A DNA stretch of 64,000 bases from the NCBI GenBank assembly GCA_003999685.1, contig CP021230.1, forward strand, positions 62,001 to 126,000, read 5' to 3'. The position numbers and the translations under genes are program-made. Shown piece by piece: positions 10,319 to 22,057 of the stretch. Source of the DNA: Taiwanofungus camphoratus (taxonomy: Eukaryota; Basidiomycota; Agaricomycetes; Polyporales; Taiwanofungaceae). The notes beneath the pieces are model-generated. The model was not told where the DNA came from. It was given only the letters and a program-made list of their open reading frames with translations, and ran no database searches. Each line of letters opens with the position of its first letter. The stretch's first letter is position 1.

Positions 10319-12659
10319 TCAGCTGCGGTCGATTTTTGAGGTTTCCTTGCATCGGTGGATCCGCTGCCAGTGCAGAATGGATGCATCAGTCAAGTAAGGT
10401 AAACACAATATGCAACGAGAAATCAACCTTGCGGTGTCAAAGAGGCGGCGCATCATAGTATGGTATTGACGAGGACCTTGTGTCTTGATTGCTGTTAGAA
10501 ATGCGATGGCTTCTTCATACACACCAATGAACGCATCTGCACCGAAGTTGACTTTCATCTTCTCTGTTGAGCTCCATTGCATCAGGGAAGCAAATATCTG
10601 ACAGGAGAATTATTAATCACATCTATATGAGACATGTAGATAGACATACTGCAGTTGTTACAAGGCCAAGCATTGCCATGGGAATCTCCTTCTCGTCTGG
10701 CCTTTCAGGATCTGATGTCGTGAAAAGATTAATGTTCTTGTGTCCAAAGCTCTTCAGTCCTGAAAAAAAGCACTGCTGGAGTCCTGCGATTATAGCAGGA
10801 TGCTGGAATGGCTTTATTGAATCAATTGTTTGTTTCTAGTTAAAACAGTTGATGATTAGAAGTCATACAGGTGACAAATATATTCAGGAAAAATATTCGC
10901 ACCTCAGCATCACAAGGATAGATGAAATGCAAGAACTTGAGAAGCCATTCCACAGTGGAGTGCCGGCCAGGCTTCATGCATCCATAGTATCCATCAACCA
11001 TCGCATCTGTCTTTTGTTTGATCTCGTAACAAGTACTGCTGACCCGCTGAGCCGGCTATGAAAGCCCATTAGCATTACAAAGCTGTGCTGTTCATTAGCA
11101 TAGTTGTATGAACGCACCAAGTTAGATAGCTCCTTGTTGTAGTCTCGGTCATTGCATAGTCGCTTCTTGATGTCTTTGTATCCCAGAGCCTCGGCACAGT
11201 CGATCAAAGCATTTCCCATGAACTTCTGTTTGAGGGACTCTGGAAATGCATGATTGAAGCAAATATCAATGAGAACTTTGCTTATGCCTGCACGCAAAAC
11301 ATCCTGCACGTGTGGCTTCTGAGAGTTCAGGGAAAGAATGCCTCCCTTCTCTGGCCACACAATCTCAATATCATCAAATCTTTCGTCATCTGTGTCTGCA
11401 GTGGTAAAATCAATGGTGCCATCAATGTCTGTGAGCTGACACGAGGTCCAGCAGTTGGCATGTGAAGAACATGAGAATGTGCTGATAAAGTTTGTGATAA
11501 GAGACAATGGGCTTACCAGCTGTGACTTGTCTCCCAAACCATCCTCGACCTTGACCTTCACAGCAACATTATCACGCCAGACTGGTTCCTGGCAAACAAA
11601 ATAATGTGAGTGCTCCTATTGCAAACTCACTGTTCCACCAACCTCAGCCTCCCGACAGTGAATGTCACGCTTTGATTTTTTGTTGGCAGATGATTTTGCA
11701 CCTTGTCGGGATTGCATGCTTTTCTGAACATCTGAAGTGATGCCTTTGGAGTTGTAGGAAGACTGGCCTGCATGCTTTGAACGGTAAGCAATACTATCAG
11801 TTGGTACATATCTACGTCCACTATCATGATTGATTGTGAACTCCAGATTGCGCTCATCAGCAATGTCGATTGCTTGACCAAAATCAATGTTTTGATTATC
11901 AGAAAGATCGAGCTCATCTAGCGCGATTGAACTAAAGGAACTTGCAGTGCTGGATCTTTGAGAGTGAGTCCTTGGTTGCAATTTGATCTTCAAGGTCTAT
12001 TTTTGGTGCTCGAGTTGCCCTTTGAGCAATATTGCACACGTTCAACAACCAAGTCCTGACCCATGATTGCACGGAAATTGCATACCTTTTGCGACAATTT
12101 TGGGGTTAGTAGTAGTACAATTTGACTCTTGATCTTATCCAAGTACAAAGGTCAGTTGTTCAGATGCATATGTCTTATGTGATATGTACTAATCTTCTTG
12201 CGCTTCACAGCTGAAGTGTCAACTGCAGCTTGAGCTGTTGTTGAAAATGCTCTTTTGCGGCCACTTGCAGCTCAATCATTGTTCCATACTTTTTAGTGTT
12301 TTGTGGTGAGCATTCAACAAGCTTCAATTTTCTGAAATCATCTGACTGCAACAATATGTACTGCGATTCTCCAGCGCTGTTTCCTTGGCACGTCCAATCG
12401 CTACCAACAAGTACAGCAAAGTTAGCTTTTGCAATGTATGTGAGTACCAGTAGTCAAGCCTACATCGCTGTGAATTTAAACTCATAGAGGCTTCAAGAGG
12501 ACACTCAGACAGTGACTGAGATGGTACAGTCTGAACTTTGCCTCCACCTTGCCCAATTGTGACTGTCCTTCTTGGAGGTATGCTATTTTTGATTGCTTGC
12601 GTTAGTACATGTGAGTGTGCTTGACTGACTTGATTTGAATTTTGATGTCTAGATGTCAT
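10319..12659 (-). CDS. Second gene of the Plavaka element, possibly DUF6532-like
   Basis: A multi-exon minus-strand gene from MTSRHQNSNQ (ATG 12657-12659) to a stop at 10319-10321. The N-terminal part is polar and low in complexity, with a basic stretch near 11690 (SANKKSKRD). The C-terminal half is helical: AGISKVLIDICFNHAFPES, then HSTVEWLLKFLHFIYP, then PFQHPAIIAGLQQCFFSGL and PMAMLGLVTTAVCLS. A helical domain with HPAI..L and a later ALGLV-type segment followed by a Y/W-rich helix is the pattern I know from the basidiomycete DUF6532 family; this match is by eye. CACTA elements often carry a second DNA-binding gene, and this may be its equivalent. Exon borders were not all resolved. Confidence 0.5.
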
Positions 12660-12992
12660 GGTGATGCACTTGAAGACAAATATGCAATGGACTGGTGATA
12701 AGAGATGAAGAAGAAATTGCTGAAACGACAAAGCAAGAGAGAATAAGGTGAGAACTTGGAGAGATTTGTGCGCTAGCAATCAAATTTAGGGTGAGCCCCT
12801 ATTTCTGACACCCCTTTATTAGTTGATGTAGATTTATTTATTGATCTGGATTATACTTCAAATGCTGGCTGCGGAAAATCTTTTTTCATATCACTTTGAG
12901 GCTCTGCATGACTGCGTATCTATCTTACTTAATGTTGTATGTTTTTCATCCTCTACATGCTTGTCCTCTAAACATTTCACATCCTCTTCATC

Positions 12993-15900
12993 ATGCCTGT
13001 CTGTAAGGGTTGCAATCAAGAGTTCTCACAGCGTGGCTATGCAAGTCATCTGCAGCAAACAACCAAACTGACATGTATTGTCATTCGTCAACATGAAGAA
13101 GACTTTGGTGCTGCAGCACCATTCGAAGGTGATTTCTACGGTGATTATACCGCAGATGATTTTGTGGATTTGGAAGATGTGAGTGAGCGGGATGAGCATA
13201 ATACTCACAGTGATGAGAATGACGAAGAGAATGAAGACAAAAATGATATAGTCTTCACAGGATGGGAACCTCCTCCTGTTTCACCTTTACCTTTTTCTAG
13301 ATATGTTCACAATGAGGAAATGGACAGCGAAGCAGGAGATCACCCTCATCTCAATTCATCAACACGTCAGCAAATTGAAGAGAATGCTCATTTCCAGGAG
13401 GTTTGGCCGGGCAACCAGTCAGTCAGACTAGGCAAGCCTCAACTTACGAGATGTACAAGACCACTGTGGACCATGAAGGTGCTAACGCATGGGCCCCCTT
13501 TACCTCACGTTGATACGACCTAGGAGACCCTGGTACCTAGGGAGTGCTCCGCAACGTGGCTGTGGGATAGTGTGATCACTGTGAGGATGTGAGGGTAGGA
13601 GCTACAACCTGTATAATACCGGGAAACCTGTATGTCTTGTTTTTGTAAGTGGGGGAGTAAGGGGTCAAGGGTCCTGCACAGCAGGATCTTGTTCCTAAGT
13701 GCTATACGATCCCTAAGGCCTTGCGAGGCCCTCCGAAGTACGCGAAGTTCTTCGAGATTCTGCAAAGTCCTTCAAAGTTTTAGCTAAATCGCACGAGCTG
13801 ACTTCGTAGGCTGTATGGAGTTAGGGAGCAAGAAGCCAATGGACTATAGTTTCTACTAAGTGGCAGAGGGTACGAGACTGCTGCGAAGTCCTTTTTACTA
13901 GAGTTAGCTAAAGGGTGTAAGGCTTAGAGGTTTGTTAGAGCGAGGTGGGCGAGGTTTGGCTAGCGCAGGAGACCTGTAGGAGAGGTTGGAGAGTTCGAGG
14001 GCGTAGGAAGATGTACTATAGCCTGAAATTAAGGCTATGGGAGAGTCGTAGGGCTATTCATAGGACGTAGGGATGACGCAACATGAGCCTAAGGGTATAA
14101 CTAAGGCGGAGGCCCACCAGGTAGATGCTATATGAGGTGCCGAAAGGTGCGAAGTCACGGCGACTTCGTGGATCGTAGTGCATAGTTCGGGAAGTGTAGA
14201 CATGGTTTGTAGATATATCGCGAGCAGAGACGTAGTTCAAAGGTACTGAAACGGAGACTTAGGGGCCTTAGGACCGTTCCTAAGGTTGTACTCGTGACGC
14301 TTTCCTGAGATCAGAGCTACAGGGGAACTTGTATTCCAAAGAGAGAAGCATGCACTGAGGGGTCTCTGTCATACATAGTAAACTACCTCTGACTAAATAG
14401 GGGAGCGTGAGGTGAACTATTCTTGCACGAAGTGATCCTTACAAGTCCGAAATGTGTACTAAAGCGCATGGGCTCCGAAGTGAACACGAGGAGGATAGGA
14501 ACTAAATAGGAACTGAAACAGGGGAACTACGTATGGTAGAAAGGTGACCAAGTTCATTCACGAGGGCGGGATGACTATCCGAGAGCAGCCATGTGCCGTG
14601 ATCAACTATCTTAGTGGGCTAAGAGCGTACGAAGTTCTTAGCAGCGGGACTTGGCCTAATCGGGGTAGGAGGTGTCCTAACTGGGTGGAGGACCATATGG
14701 ATACGCTCTAGGATGACCTTATGGCATAGGATCAAGACCCATGGGGTGCGCAAGGCTTCCTAAGTCCAGCTTCCGAAACTTCGGACCGTTTCGGAGCCTA
14801 TCGGAGGTAGCTGCAATCACAAGAGCTAGGAGAGACTTAGCTAAGACTTCTTAGCTAAGCCCGGGATGAGTGACGTAGTAGGTAGGACCTAGATCCAATG
14901 GAACAGTGTGGGAGGGCCGGCAGTGTCCAATAGTGGACTTAGCAGGAGTTAGGGACTTCACATCTAGCATTCGAAACCTTGTAGCACCTCGTGTGACTTC
15001 GCAAGACTTCGTAGGGTGTTAGAAGGGTTTAGGAAGGAAAGGAGGCGTTAGGAATATTATAGGAACCTATCTCTCCTGTCGTAGGCTGTAGAAGAGTCTT
15101 AGAGTGGTCGGTTGGGGGATTAGAAAGCTCCTAAAATCGTGATTCGGGGTCCAGGAGGCTACGGGACTCATCAACGTCTAGATTGGGAGTTTGCCAGATG
15201 GGCAAAATTGTGAGGTCCTGGAAGTACATCTGTTGACGAGCTTCTGAAGGTTGAAGGGGTAAGTTTGTCTCAATTGTCTTGTCCTGAGATCTTGTTGACC
15301 AAATACTATTGCAGATTGCAGGATTACTTGGCCTGTCATATAAAAATTCACGTGAACTGAATAACATTGTGGACAATCATCTTCCATCTCATTGTCCGAA
15401 GTTTCAACGACATGAAATTGTTGTCGCTGGTCAAGCATTTGATGTTTATTTCCGTGACATCTTGGAGTGCATTAGGACGTTATATGGTGATCCTGAGTTC
15501 GCACCATATCTGCTCATTGTCCCAGAATGTCATTATGCCGATGCAGATCACAAAGTTCAGGTTTACTTTGATATGAATACGAGTAGATGGTGGTGGGCTA
15601 CCCAGATATGATTTGCAAATATTTAGTTCACATTGACAGTGTGTTTTAATCATAATTTTTTTGTACAGGAAGAAGTCGAGAAAAAATGTGCTGGAGCCAC
15701 AATTATACCAGTCATAATCTCATCAGACAAGACACAACTCACGCTATTTGGGAACAAGGCAGCATATCCTGTCTATATGACCATTGGCAATCTCCCAAAG
15801 GACATAAGACGAAAGCCGTCTCGCCGTGGTCAGATCCTTCTTGCTTATCTTCTGACTTCTCATCTTGAACACATCAGAAACAAAGCAGCACGGCGACGCA

Positions 15901-18312
15901 CTTTGACAAACCTCTTTCACACTTGCATGTGGTGTATTCTTGCTCCGTTGAAAGCAGCAGGGGAGCACGGTCTTACTCTGGCTAGTGGAGATGGGGTTCT
16001 GCACCGAGGTCATCCTATTCTGGCAATATACATAGGTGATTATCCTGAACAACTCTTGATAACATGTTGTAAAAACGGTGATTGCCCAAAATGCAATATT
16101 GATCGTGACGATGTCGGTGAGCTCACTGCTCCTCAAGAGCTGTGAGATCTATCCAAGATCCTGGACGCATTGGATACTATCGAAGATGGCCCAACAATCT
16201 TCACCCAAACATGCGCCAAAGTCAAAATAAAGCCTATCATGCACCCATTTTGGGAAGACCTGCTGTATATGAACATTTTCAACTCAATCACACCGGATAT
16301 TCTGCATCAGCTCTATCAGGGTGTGATCAAACATCTTGTTTTCTGGCTCAAAGAAGCATATGGACCAGAAGAGCTGGATGCATGCTGTTGTTGGCTTCCA
16401 CCAAATCACAATATACGACTTTTCTTGAAGGGGATTACCACACTCCAGAAGGTCACCGGCAAGGAACACAATGATATGTGTCGATTTCTATTAGCATTAA
16501 TTATTGGTCTGCTGATACAATTTCTTTCATCGCATATCTTATTGGTCGGACCTCAGATCGGTCCCGTGACCTTTTGCTTCTAGGACGGGCCTCGGGTAGG
16601 CCCAGCTTCTTCGCACAGCATCTTGACTCATAGCTGCTTACGGTACAGGCCCCAGACGGGCCTCGGTTACTCATGGACACTGACTCATATTGGACCCCGC
16701 TTACACATTCCATCTTACGCATACTGATTGCTAATACGGCCCAATGACTTATATCGCCTTACTTACGCTTACTCATGATGATTCTTAGACCACGTGCCAT
16801 GGTCCGTGCGCAGGGTAGAATACGTATATAAGGCCCTGTACTTTGTAGGTCGGACCTTAAGTTCGATCTGGTTACCAAGTAGCTAGTTACCACTAGCAAT
16901 CTTATACTCGTATCTTGCGACCTCTCGCTTCGTACCTGAGTACTCGCTCAACTCTATCGACTTCACCCAGGAGGACATATGCAGTGTCCATAAAGCCTCA
17001 CTACTATCTCTAGTAGCCAGGTCCTCATGTTTGAGGCTTTCCGGTTGTTGATACCAGCTTGTATCATCTGCCACTACGAGGAGGACATTCATCTGTTCAT
17101 CTTATTCATGCAGTTAGAGCTCTTCTGGACTTCCTCTATCTCGCACAATATCCTGCACACACAACAGAGACGCTTCATCTCCTCAAGGACGCACTTCACT
17201 GTTTTCACGCAAACAAGAGTATTTTCATTGATCTAGGGATCTGCTCACATTTTTGAATACCCAAGTTGCATGCTCTTGAACATTACGTTGCTTCCATTCG
17301 ACTCTTTGGCACTACTGATAACTATGATACACAATACACTGAGCGGCTTCACATTGACTTCTCAAAAGATGCATATCAGGCAACTAATCATAAGGATGAG
17401 TTCCCACAAATGACACAATGGCTTGAGCGAAAGGAAAAAGTAGAACAGCATCAGCTGTTCATTCAGTGGCAGCTGAGACCTCATGTTCTCACAAACATGC
17501 AGGTTCCAACACCATTGCATATTAACGGCAAGGCACATATTCAAATGACACGCAACCCCACCATCAAAGCACTCTCCTTTGAACGTGCTAATCATGATTA
17601 TGGTGCCACTTATCTTTGTGATGCTCTTGCTCGATTCATTGTCAAATATCGAAATCCTTCTTTGATGGCTGCTGATGTTGAACGGCTGTCAACAAATATC
17701 TTTTTTGGTTTTCGGACCCTTCCAGTCTTTCACAAAATCAAGCTCTGGCTGGATGACGTGCAGGGATTTGCTGTTACAGGGCAGGCAATGGATGTTGTCC
17801 ATGCACGACCGTTTCACAAGAACAAGCAAGGTCGTGATGTTCCTGCCAGATTTGACACTGTATTGATTAACGAAGGTGCTGGTGGAACTGTTGGATTGCA
17901 AGGTAAGTAATAATTGAACCTTCTCATTGCTTTGACACTCAAAATTCTTTTCCTCTTACTAGGTTATCGTGTTGGACAAGTTCACCTTATCTTCCATCCG
18001 CCGCTCAAATGTCTTGATACTCTATTTCCTGATGTTGTGCCTCCAACTCATCTTGTATACATTGAATGGTTTACAGCATTCACAGCTCCAGATCCAAATC
18101 ATGGGCTTTACAAAATTTGGTGTTGTATTCGTGACGGTGCACGTCTTGCAAGCATCATTGAAGTACGGAATATTAGACGTAGCTGCCATCTTTATCCTGA
18201 ATTTGGCCCTGTCACACCACGTGAATGGACAAGTAGTAATGTTCTCGATAAAAGCCCATCATTCTGGATCAACTCATTTGCTGATCGACACATATATATG
18301 ACTGTTTTCTGA
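12993..18312 (+). CDS. Plavaka transposase, interrupted by two solo LTRs
   Basis: The N-terminus MPVCKGCNQEFSQRGYASHL is a zinc-finger-like motif, followed by an acidic region. The catalytic region includes the family blocks IIPVIISSDKTQLTLFGNK (15700-15755), RRKPSRRGQILLAYL, TPDILHQLYQGVIKHLV (16290-16345), ERLHIDFSKDAYQATNHKDE (17341-17400) and, after a short intron, GYRVGQVHLIF and VYIEWFTAFTAPDPNHGLYK (18055-18110). It ends at 18310-18312. Introns are short (for example 15272-15313 and 17905-17962). Besides the two LTR insertions (13511-15173 and 16513-17066), a frame break lies near 13430 and a TGA at 16143-16145 that a CGA codon would explain. Not functional here. Confidence 0.85.
13511..15173 (-). 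mobile_element. Solo LTR, family 1 (copy 2)
   Basis: Reverse-oriented copy of the block at 5973-7794, beginning TGATACGACC and ending GGACTCATCA on the plus strand. The 4-bp duplication ACGT at 13507-13510 and 15174-15177 is perfect. It lies in the N-terminal coding part of the Plavaka transposase, so it is younger than that transposon. Confidence 0.88.
16513..17066 (-). mobile_element. Solo LTR of the Gypsy 1 family
   Basis: These 554 bases begin TGATACAATTTC and end CAGCTTGTATCA and match, in reverse, the two LTRs of Gypsy 1 (48390-48932 and 56338-56879). The 5-bp duplication TCTGC (16508-16512 and 17067-17071) is perfect. It interrupts the Plavaka transposase after MCRFLLALI. Confidence 0.9.
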
Positions 18313-18584
18313 GACACTGGTGACATTACAGCAACTCTTGACATCATGCAACTGTACAGACATGTATTCTGATCAGAACCACAGCTATTGATCCTTGTCA
18401 ATAAGCAGATAGACTGTCACACAACTCGGACTGCAGAGTTTCCTGTATATGTCTCTTTCAATAGTCCCCAATACGAATTTACAATGTCTGATTATTAGGA
18501 GAATTAGTTGATCACTATTTCATTTATATGCAATTATTGAAATATGACGAGACCTATCTGTACATTAGGTAAATGAGCACTGAC

Positions 18585-18618
18585 TTAGTGCTAATTAGTG
18601 CGGGAGGTTTTTCCTGAT
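18585..18618 (-). repeat. Right terminal inverted repeat of Plavaka element
   Basis: Mirror copy of 9964-9997, identical over 34 bases. To its right the 3' untranslated region of LINE 2 resumes (18619-18900). Confidence 0.85.
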
Positions 18619-18900
18619 GTTCAGACCATATATGCGACGAAAACAACTGTGGAAGCCCTATTTTATTCCGGTACCTAACGAGAACCACATACCCAACAGA
18701 GCCAAAACCCCCACCCATGCATCTACTATATCCCCCCATAACCGAACTCGTCGCCTTCCAACCTCTTAGAATGTTTCTGGCGTAGTATAGAACAGTGGCG
18801 CATTCTAATGCCTACTATTTGTACCTACCGGGAAACACCGCGTCTTAGCACTAGTTTGCTTGTTGCGGTATATAAATGCTGATTTCATCATCATCATCAT

Positions 18901-18922
18901 CAACTCCCCTTCAACTTGCGGT
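18901..18922. repeat. Right target-site duplication of LINE 2
   Basis: Copy of 3901-3921 with one extra T, directly after the (TCA)n tail. The minus-strand frame MYIRWFKWRQ...VEGEL (18996 leftward) ends here and continues at 3921. Confidence 0.8.
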
Positions 18923-18996
18923 TGGGTTACTAAGGACGGTGCCGAACCTTCGCGATGAGATCTTGATTGGCGCCATTTAAACCATCGAATGTACAC

Positions 18997-19421
18997 TCGC
19001 TGAGCTTGCTGAGCTGATGACTGTGCAAATATATTATATATCTATTGCCATCTCCGATGGCTTATCATTCAGATTGAGATGACACAGATTGCACTGACAG
19101 CTGTCTTAACAGCTTGACTAATTCGGTTCGGTTCGGTGAGTTGTGATATCTCCAATTAGACATGCCTGTTGTTGAGTTCACACACAACGTGCCAGGCTAC
19201 CCCGTAGGTAGATATGTAATATACCTGGGTCCGGTTAACGAGATATTGAAAATATGAGTATATACACACGATACGAGAGGCTAAGGCTCTGTCGACGAAC
19301 TCATGCCTTTTTTTCAGCAGCCTCGGAACCTGCGCGGTGTAGCCGCCTGACCAATACATATTCTTCCAACGCTATAAATACGGCGGCCACAATTACCAAT
19401 CCAGCATCCAACACTCAGGCC
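18997..19421. other. Intergenic, no gene seen
   Basis: AT-rich spacer between the left repeat nest and the gene island. It contains no convincing ORF or RNA gene; it holds the 3' flank of the acyltransferase gene. Confidence 0.5.
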
Positions 19422-21217
19422 TCAGGCAGTGAGGGCGTCCATCCATCCTCTGAAACACTTTACCAAAGTGTCCATCTCGTCCTCGGTGTTGAATGAGGCA
19501 CCACTTTGGAAGTAGATGGCTATCTTGCCGTCAAACTGCCAATACATGGCCATTACGACGGGTGTGTTACCGCTGACGCTGTGCAGGAGCTCGTGGACAG
19601 CCATCTCGCTGCCTGAAGAAGGCCTAAAGTCCTTGAATAATCCGAGGCCTTCTACGTAGCCGACGGATGAGCTGGCGAACGCAGGAACTGACAGTTGCTG
19701 TGGCGTAAAGGTAGGGAGAGTGTCGTGGAAGCCTGATGCTCGTGCGAGGTATGCCATGTGATCAAACTTAGAATATATATGAGCCGTCAACCAATAGGCC
19801 CTCAAGATGCGATAAGGATTACCTTCTGCTGATTGAACAAATCAACATAGTTGCTCACGACACCGTCCCAAAACACCGCATCGCTCACATCCCGATTGAA
19901 CGTCACTTCAGCCCTGTTGAAGCACAGAGCCTCACGGATCTTGCTCATGTCAAGGAAAATACTATAACCGTCGACAGCGAACAACGTTGTGCCCTTCGGC
20001 GAGAGGAGTGATGTATATCCTGCCAAAGAAGGACGCTAGCAACGGCAGTCAGATCTGATGCTCTCAAAAAGTTGAGCTTCAAACTTACCTGGTCCTTGAA
20101 AGCCAAAGGGATTAACCAGTTGGTTGCAATCTCGTACAGGTCTGCGACAGTGTTGAAACGCTCCTCTCCACGAGCCTTTGCGTTAGTCAAAGCTGCTTCG
20201 ACGTGGGACACAGCAAATACGGAATCGACGAGCTGGGTGACCGTACGGTCATGACTCTTTGCAATAGCCCTGACCTTAGTTGTCTGGTCAACATCGAGGA
20301 CCACGAGACGCGTCCTGATGACACCCTTTGCGGTCGGATCGCGAACGGCAGGGGGCAAGAAAGGGATCTGGTGCACGTATCTAGTCCAAATCCACTAGGA
20401 GCAAATGGAGCTACTCACGAAGCCTGGGGGAGGCGCAGGTGGACCTGCCTTCCCAGAAGCGGCCTGTGACTCTAAGAATTTATCAAACCGACCAGTGAGG
20501 ACGTTCGCGGAAGGAGGGAGGCGAATCGTTTCCTTGCCCCACACAAGCGCTGAGACCGCTGAGGCCTCACTGCTCAACAATTCCTCGCGGAGAAAAATCA
20601 ACATCTGATTCAGAAGCTCCATAGTTATGCGACCGTCCGCATTGGCATGAGGCCCGTATATACTGAAACAGTGTCAATATAGGATATGGGTGTTGAGATA
20701 AAACTGTACCCGAAGACCCATTTACCGTCCTTCTTGCTGTCAGGTCCAGCATGCAGCTCGAGCGAATATCGTCCTGCTGAGGGAAGCCACGTTCGTTCAA
20801 GCATACTGAGGTGTCTGTCTACTATCGATTTCTCATCATCATATATGTAGAGGGTCTCGTGTGCCCATTTCTCGACATCCGCCAGGGATGAAGGAACGTC
20901 ATACTGGTAAATCCACGCTTTGTCCGAATTCTGTGAAATCTTCAAGGCTATGGACGGTGCCAGATGCCTCAGTCGGATCCACGACAAGCGAAATGCCGAC
21001 TGCAGTCGTTCTGGAGTTGCAGCGGACGGAAGTCGAACTGAACACAGGCCAGTGTAGAAGAAGATGCCTCCTTCACTAAAAAGATATTAGTATGCGGAAT
21101 AGGTCATAGAGCAATGCCGACGCACGCATAGGAACAGCATACTGCCTCGAGCCCATAGAGTGAGCGTGTAAAAGTCTTTCCCCCGTCGACAGTGGAAAAA
21201 GTGTAGACGTCAGACAT
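19422..21217 (-). CDS. HxxxD-motif acyltransferase (condensation/acetyltransferase fold)
   Basis: Minus-strand gene of about six exons starting MSDVYTFSTVDGGKTF (ATG 21215-21217; donor GTGCGT after about 90 bases). After introns of 47-70 nt the second exon gives GGIFFYTGLCSVRLPSAATP. The motif GPHANADGRITMELLNQM follows the intron near 20,660 and contains HANADG, the HxxxDG catalytic motif of BAHD, alcohol acetyltransferase and condensation-domain enzymes. The C-terminal half has VLDVDQTTKVRAIAK, GTTLFAVDGYSIFLDM and, at the end, YWQFDGKIAIYFQSGASFN, typical strands of the second lobe. The stop is at 19422-19424. This is the general arrangement of fungal Tri3-like or AATase-like enzymes that acylate alcohols or amines with acyl-CoA. 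The substrate is unknown. All exons can be joined in frame, so the gene looks intact. Confidence 0.65.
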
Positions 21218-21579
21218 TTCGAGTGGATGTGAAATTGGTGAACTTGGGGATGTTGTCTATGTCCGTACTTAAGATATCGCTCAGGAGAGTTGTACGTAAC
21301 GCCTGCTGTCTTCTAGTCCTAATCGGCGCCAGTCTCCCGTCTGATGTCTTGTGAATTGAGAAAGTACAAAGATGAAACATCAGAATTCGTCGGCGCCAGA
21401 CCCCATCGGTTCTAGTAAGAGTGTCAATTGTAGTTTGCTAGGTGCTCCCCACTTGCTGCGATTTGAGATGGCATGGTGGGCGCTTCTATTTAGTAACAAA
21501 GATTCCGAATTGGAGCTCGTCTTGATCTATCAGAAGATGGCGAAGGCCTCAGATACAATCTGGCGCCTACAGCGAGCGC

Positions 21580-21606
21580 GGGTTGATGATGATGATGAAG
21601 TCAGCA
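21580..21606 (-). repeat. 27-bp LINE 3'-tail insertion with target duplication
   Basis: GTTGATGATGATGATGAAGT followed by CAGCA is nearly the reverse complement of the 3' end of LINE 2 (about 18878-18903). ACAGCGAGCGC occurs directly on both sides (21569-21579 and 21607-21617), as a target duplication would. This would be an extreme 5' truncation. Confidence 0.55.
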
Positions 21607-22017
21607 ACAGCGAGCGCAGGTCGGTGTGGGAAAAGTACGTCGCATCGGCTCAGGGATCTCATGGCTATGTGCATGCGCATCTACGAAATGTCTCCGTTTT
21701 GTATTGACTCGACACCAGTCTTGCAGATAAGCCATGTCCACAAGTCTCCATCAAATCCAAAGAGGAGTGTGCGATTGTCCGTTGATGGCCAGAACGATCC
21801 CAGAGGCTCAAGGCTGAAGGTGCACGTAGAAAAATCGGTCCAATTTACGAGAGCGTATGTAAGTTGTGTGGCCCCTTCTTTCACCAGAACTTTTGGACCA
21901 GCGTCTCTGCTCAGCGCCAAACACTCATCAGAGTCCGGGCACAGACTGACAGAACATCTAAGTTCCTAACCCAGTTCTATGGCAACCTAGTCCTCCACGG
22001 ACACGGCCAGTGTCGCG

Positions 22018-22024
22018 TATAAAG
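22018..22024 (+). promoter_or_regulatory. TATA box of DUF6534 gene
   Basis: TATAAAG, 34 bases upstream of the ATG at 22058, within a GC-rich surround. Confidence 0.5.
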
Positions 22025-22057
22025 TGACATTGTTCTGTCCTTGGGGTTGTATCCATC

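Larger units (their letters stand above)
9964..18618 (+). mobile_element. Plavaka-type (CACTA superfamily) DNA transposon
   Basis: The ends are inverted repeats, identical over 34 bases (9964-9997 and 18585-18618, beginning ATCAGGAAAAACCTCC). If these are the true ends the target duplication is GTTC (9960-9963 and 18619-18622). If the ends start at CAGG the duplication is AT. The element sits in the 3' untranslated region of LINE 2. It carries a plus-strand transposase (12993-18312) and a minus-strand second gene (10319-12659) sharing a short divergent region. Two solo LTRs (13511-15173 and 16513-17066) have landed in the transposase, so this copy is inactive. Confidence 0.85.
3922..18900 (+). 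mobile_element. LINE 2: 5'-truncated non-LTR retrotransposon, EN-RT-RNase H, with nested insertions
   Basis: The element starts inside its endonuclease (FDLILI, the usual start of the domain). It continues through RT, RNase H and a Cys/His C-terminal motif, and ends in a (TCA)n tail at about 18885-18900. The copies of a 21-22 bp target repeat flank it on both sides. Two elements sit inside it: a solo LTR at 5973-7794, between the QGSPTSPI and FVDD motifs of the RT, and a Plavaka transposon at 9964-18618 in its 3' untranslated region. Without these it is about 4.5 kb. Several TGA/TAA stops and one frameshift in an A-run near 8890 show that it is dead. Confidence 0.85.
21218..22057. other. Divergent intergenic region
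   Basis: Region between the diverging acyltransferase and DUF6534 genes. No gene is supported; the plus-strand ORFs here lack homologous look and start in repeats. It holds a minute LINE tail (21580-21606) and a TATA box for the DUF6534 gene. Confidence 0.5.

Noticed and set aside
18805-18900. Poly-Met run (MMMMMK) in a minus-strand ORF
   Set aside because: It is the reverse translation of the (TCA)n tail of LINE 2.
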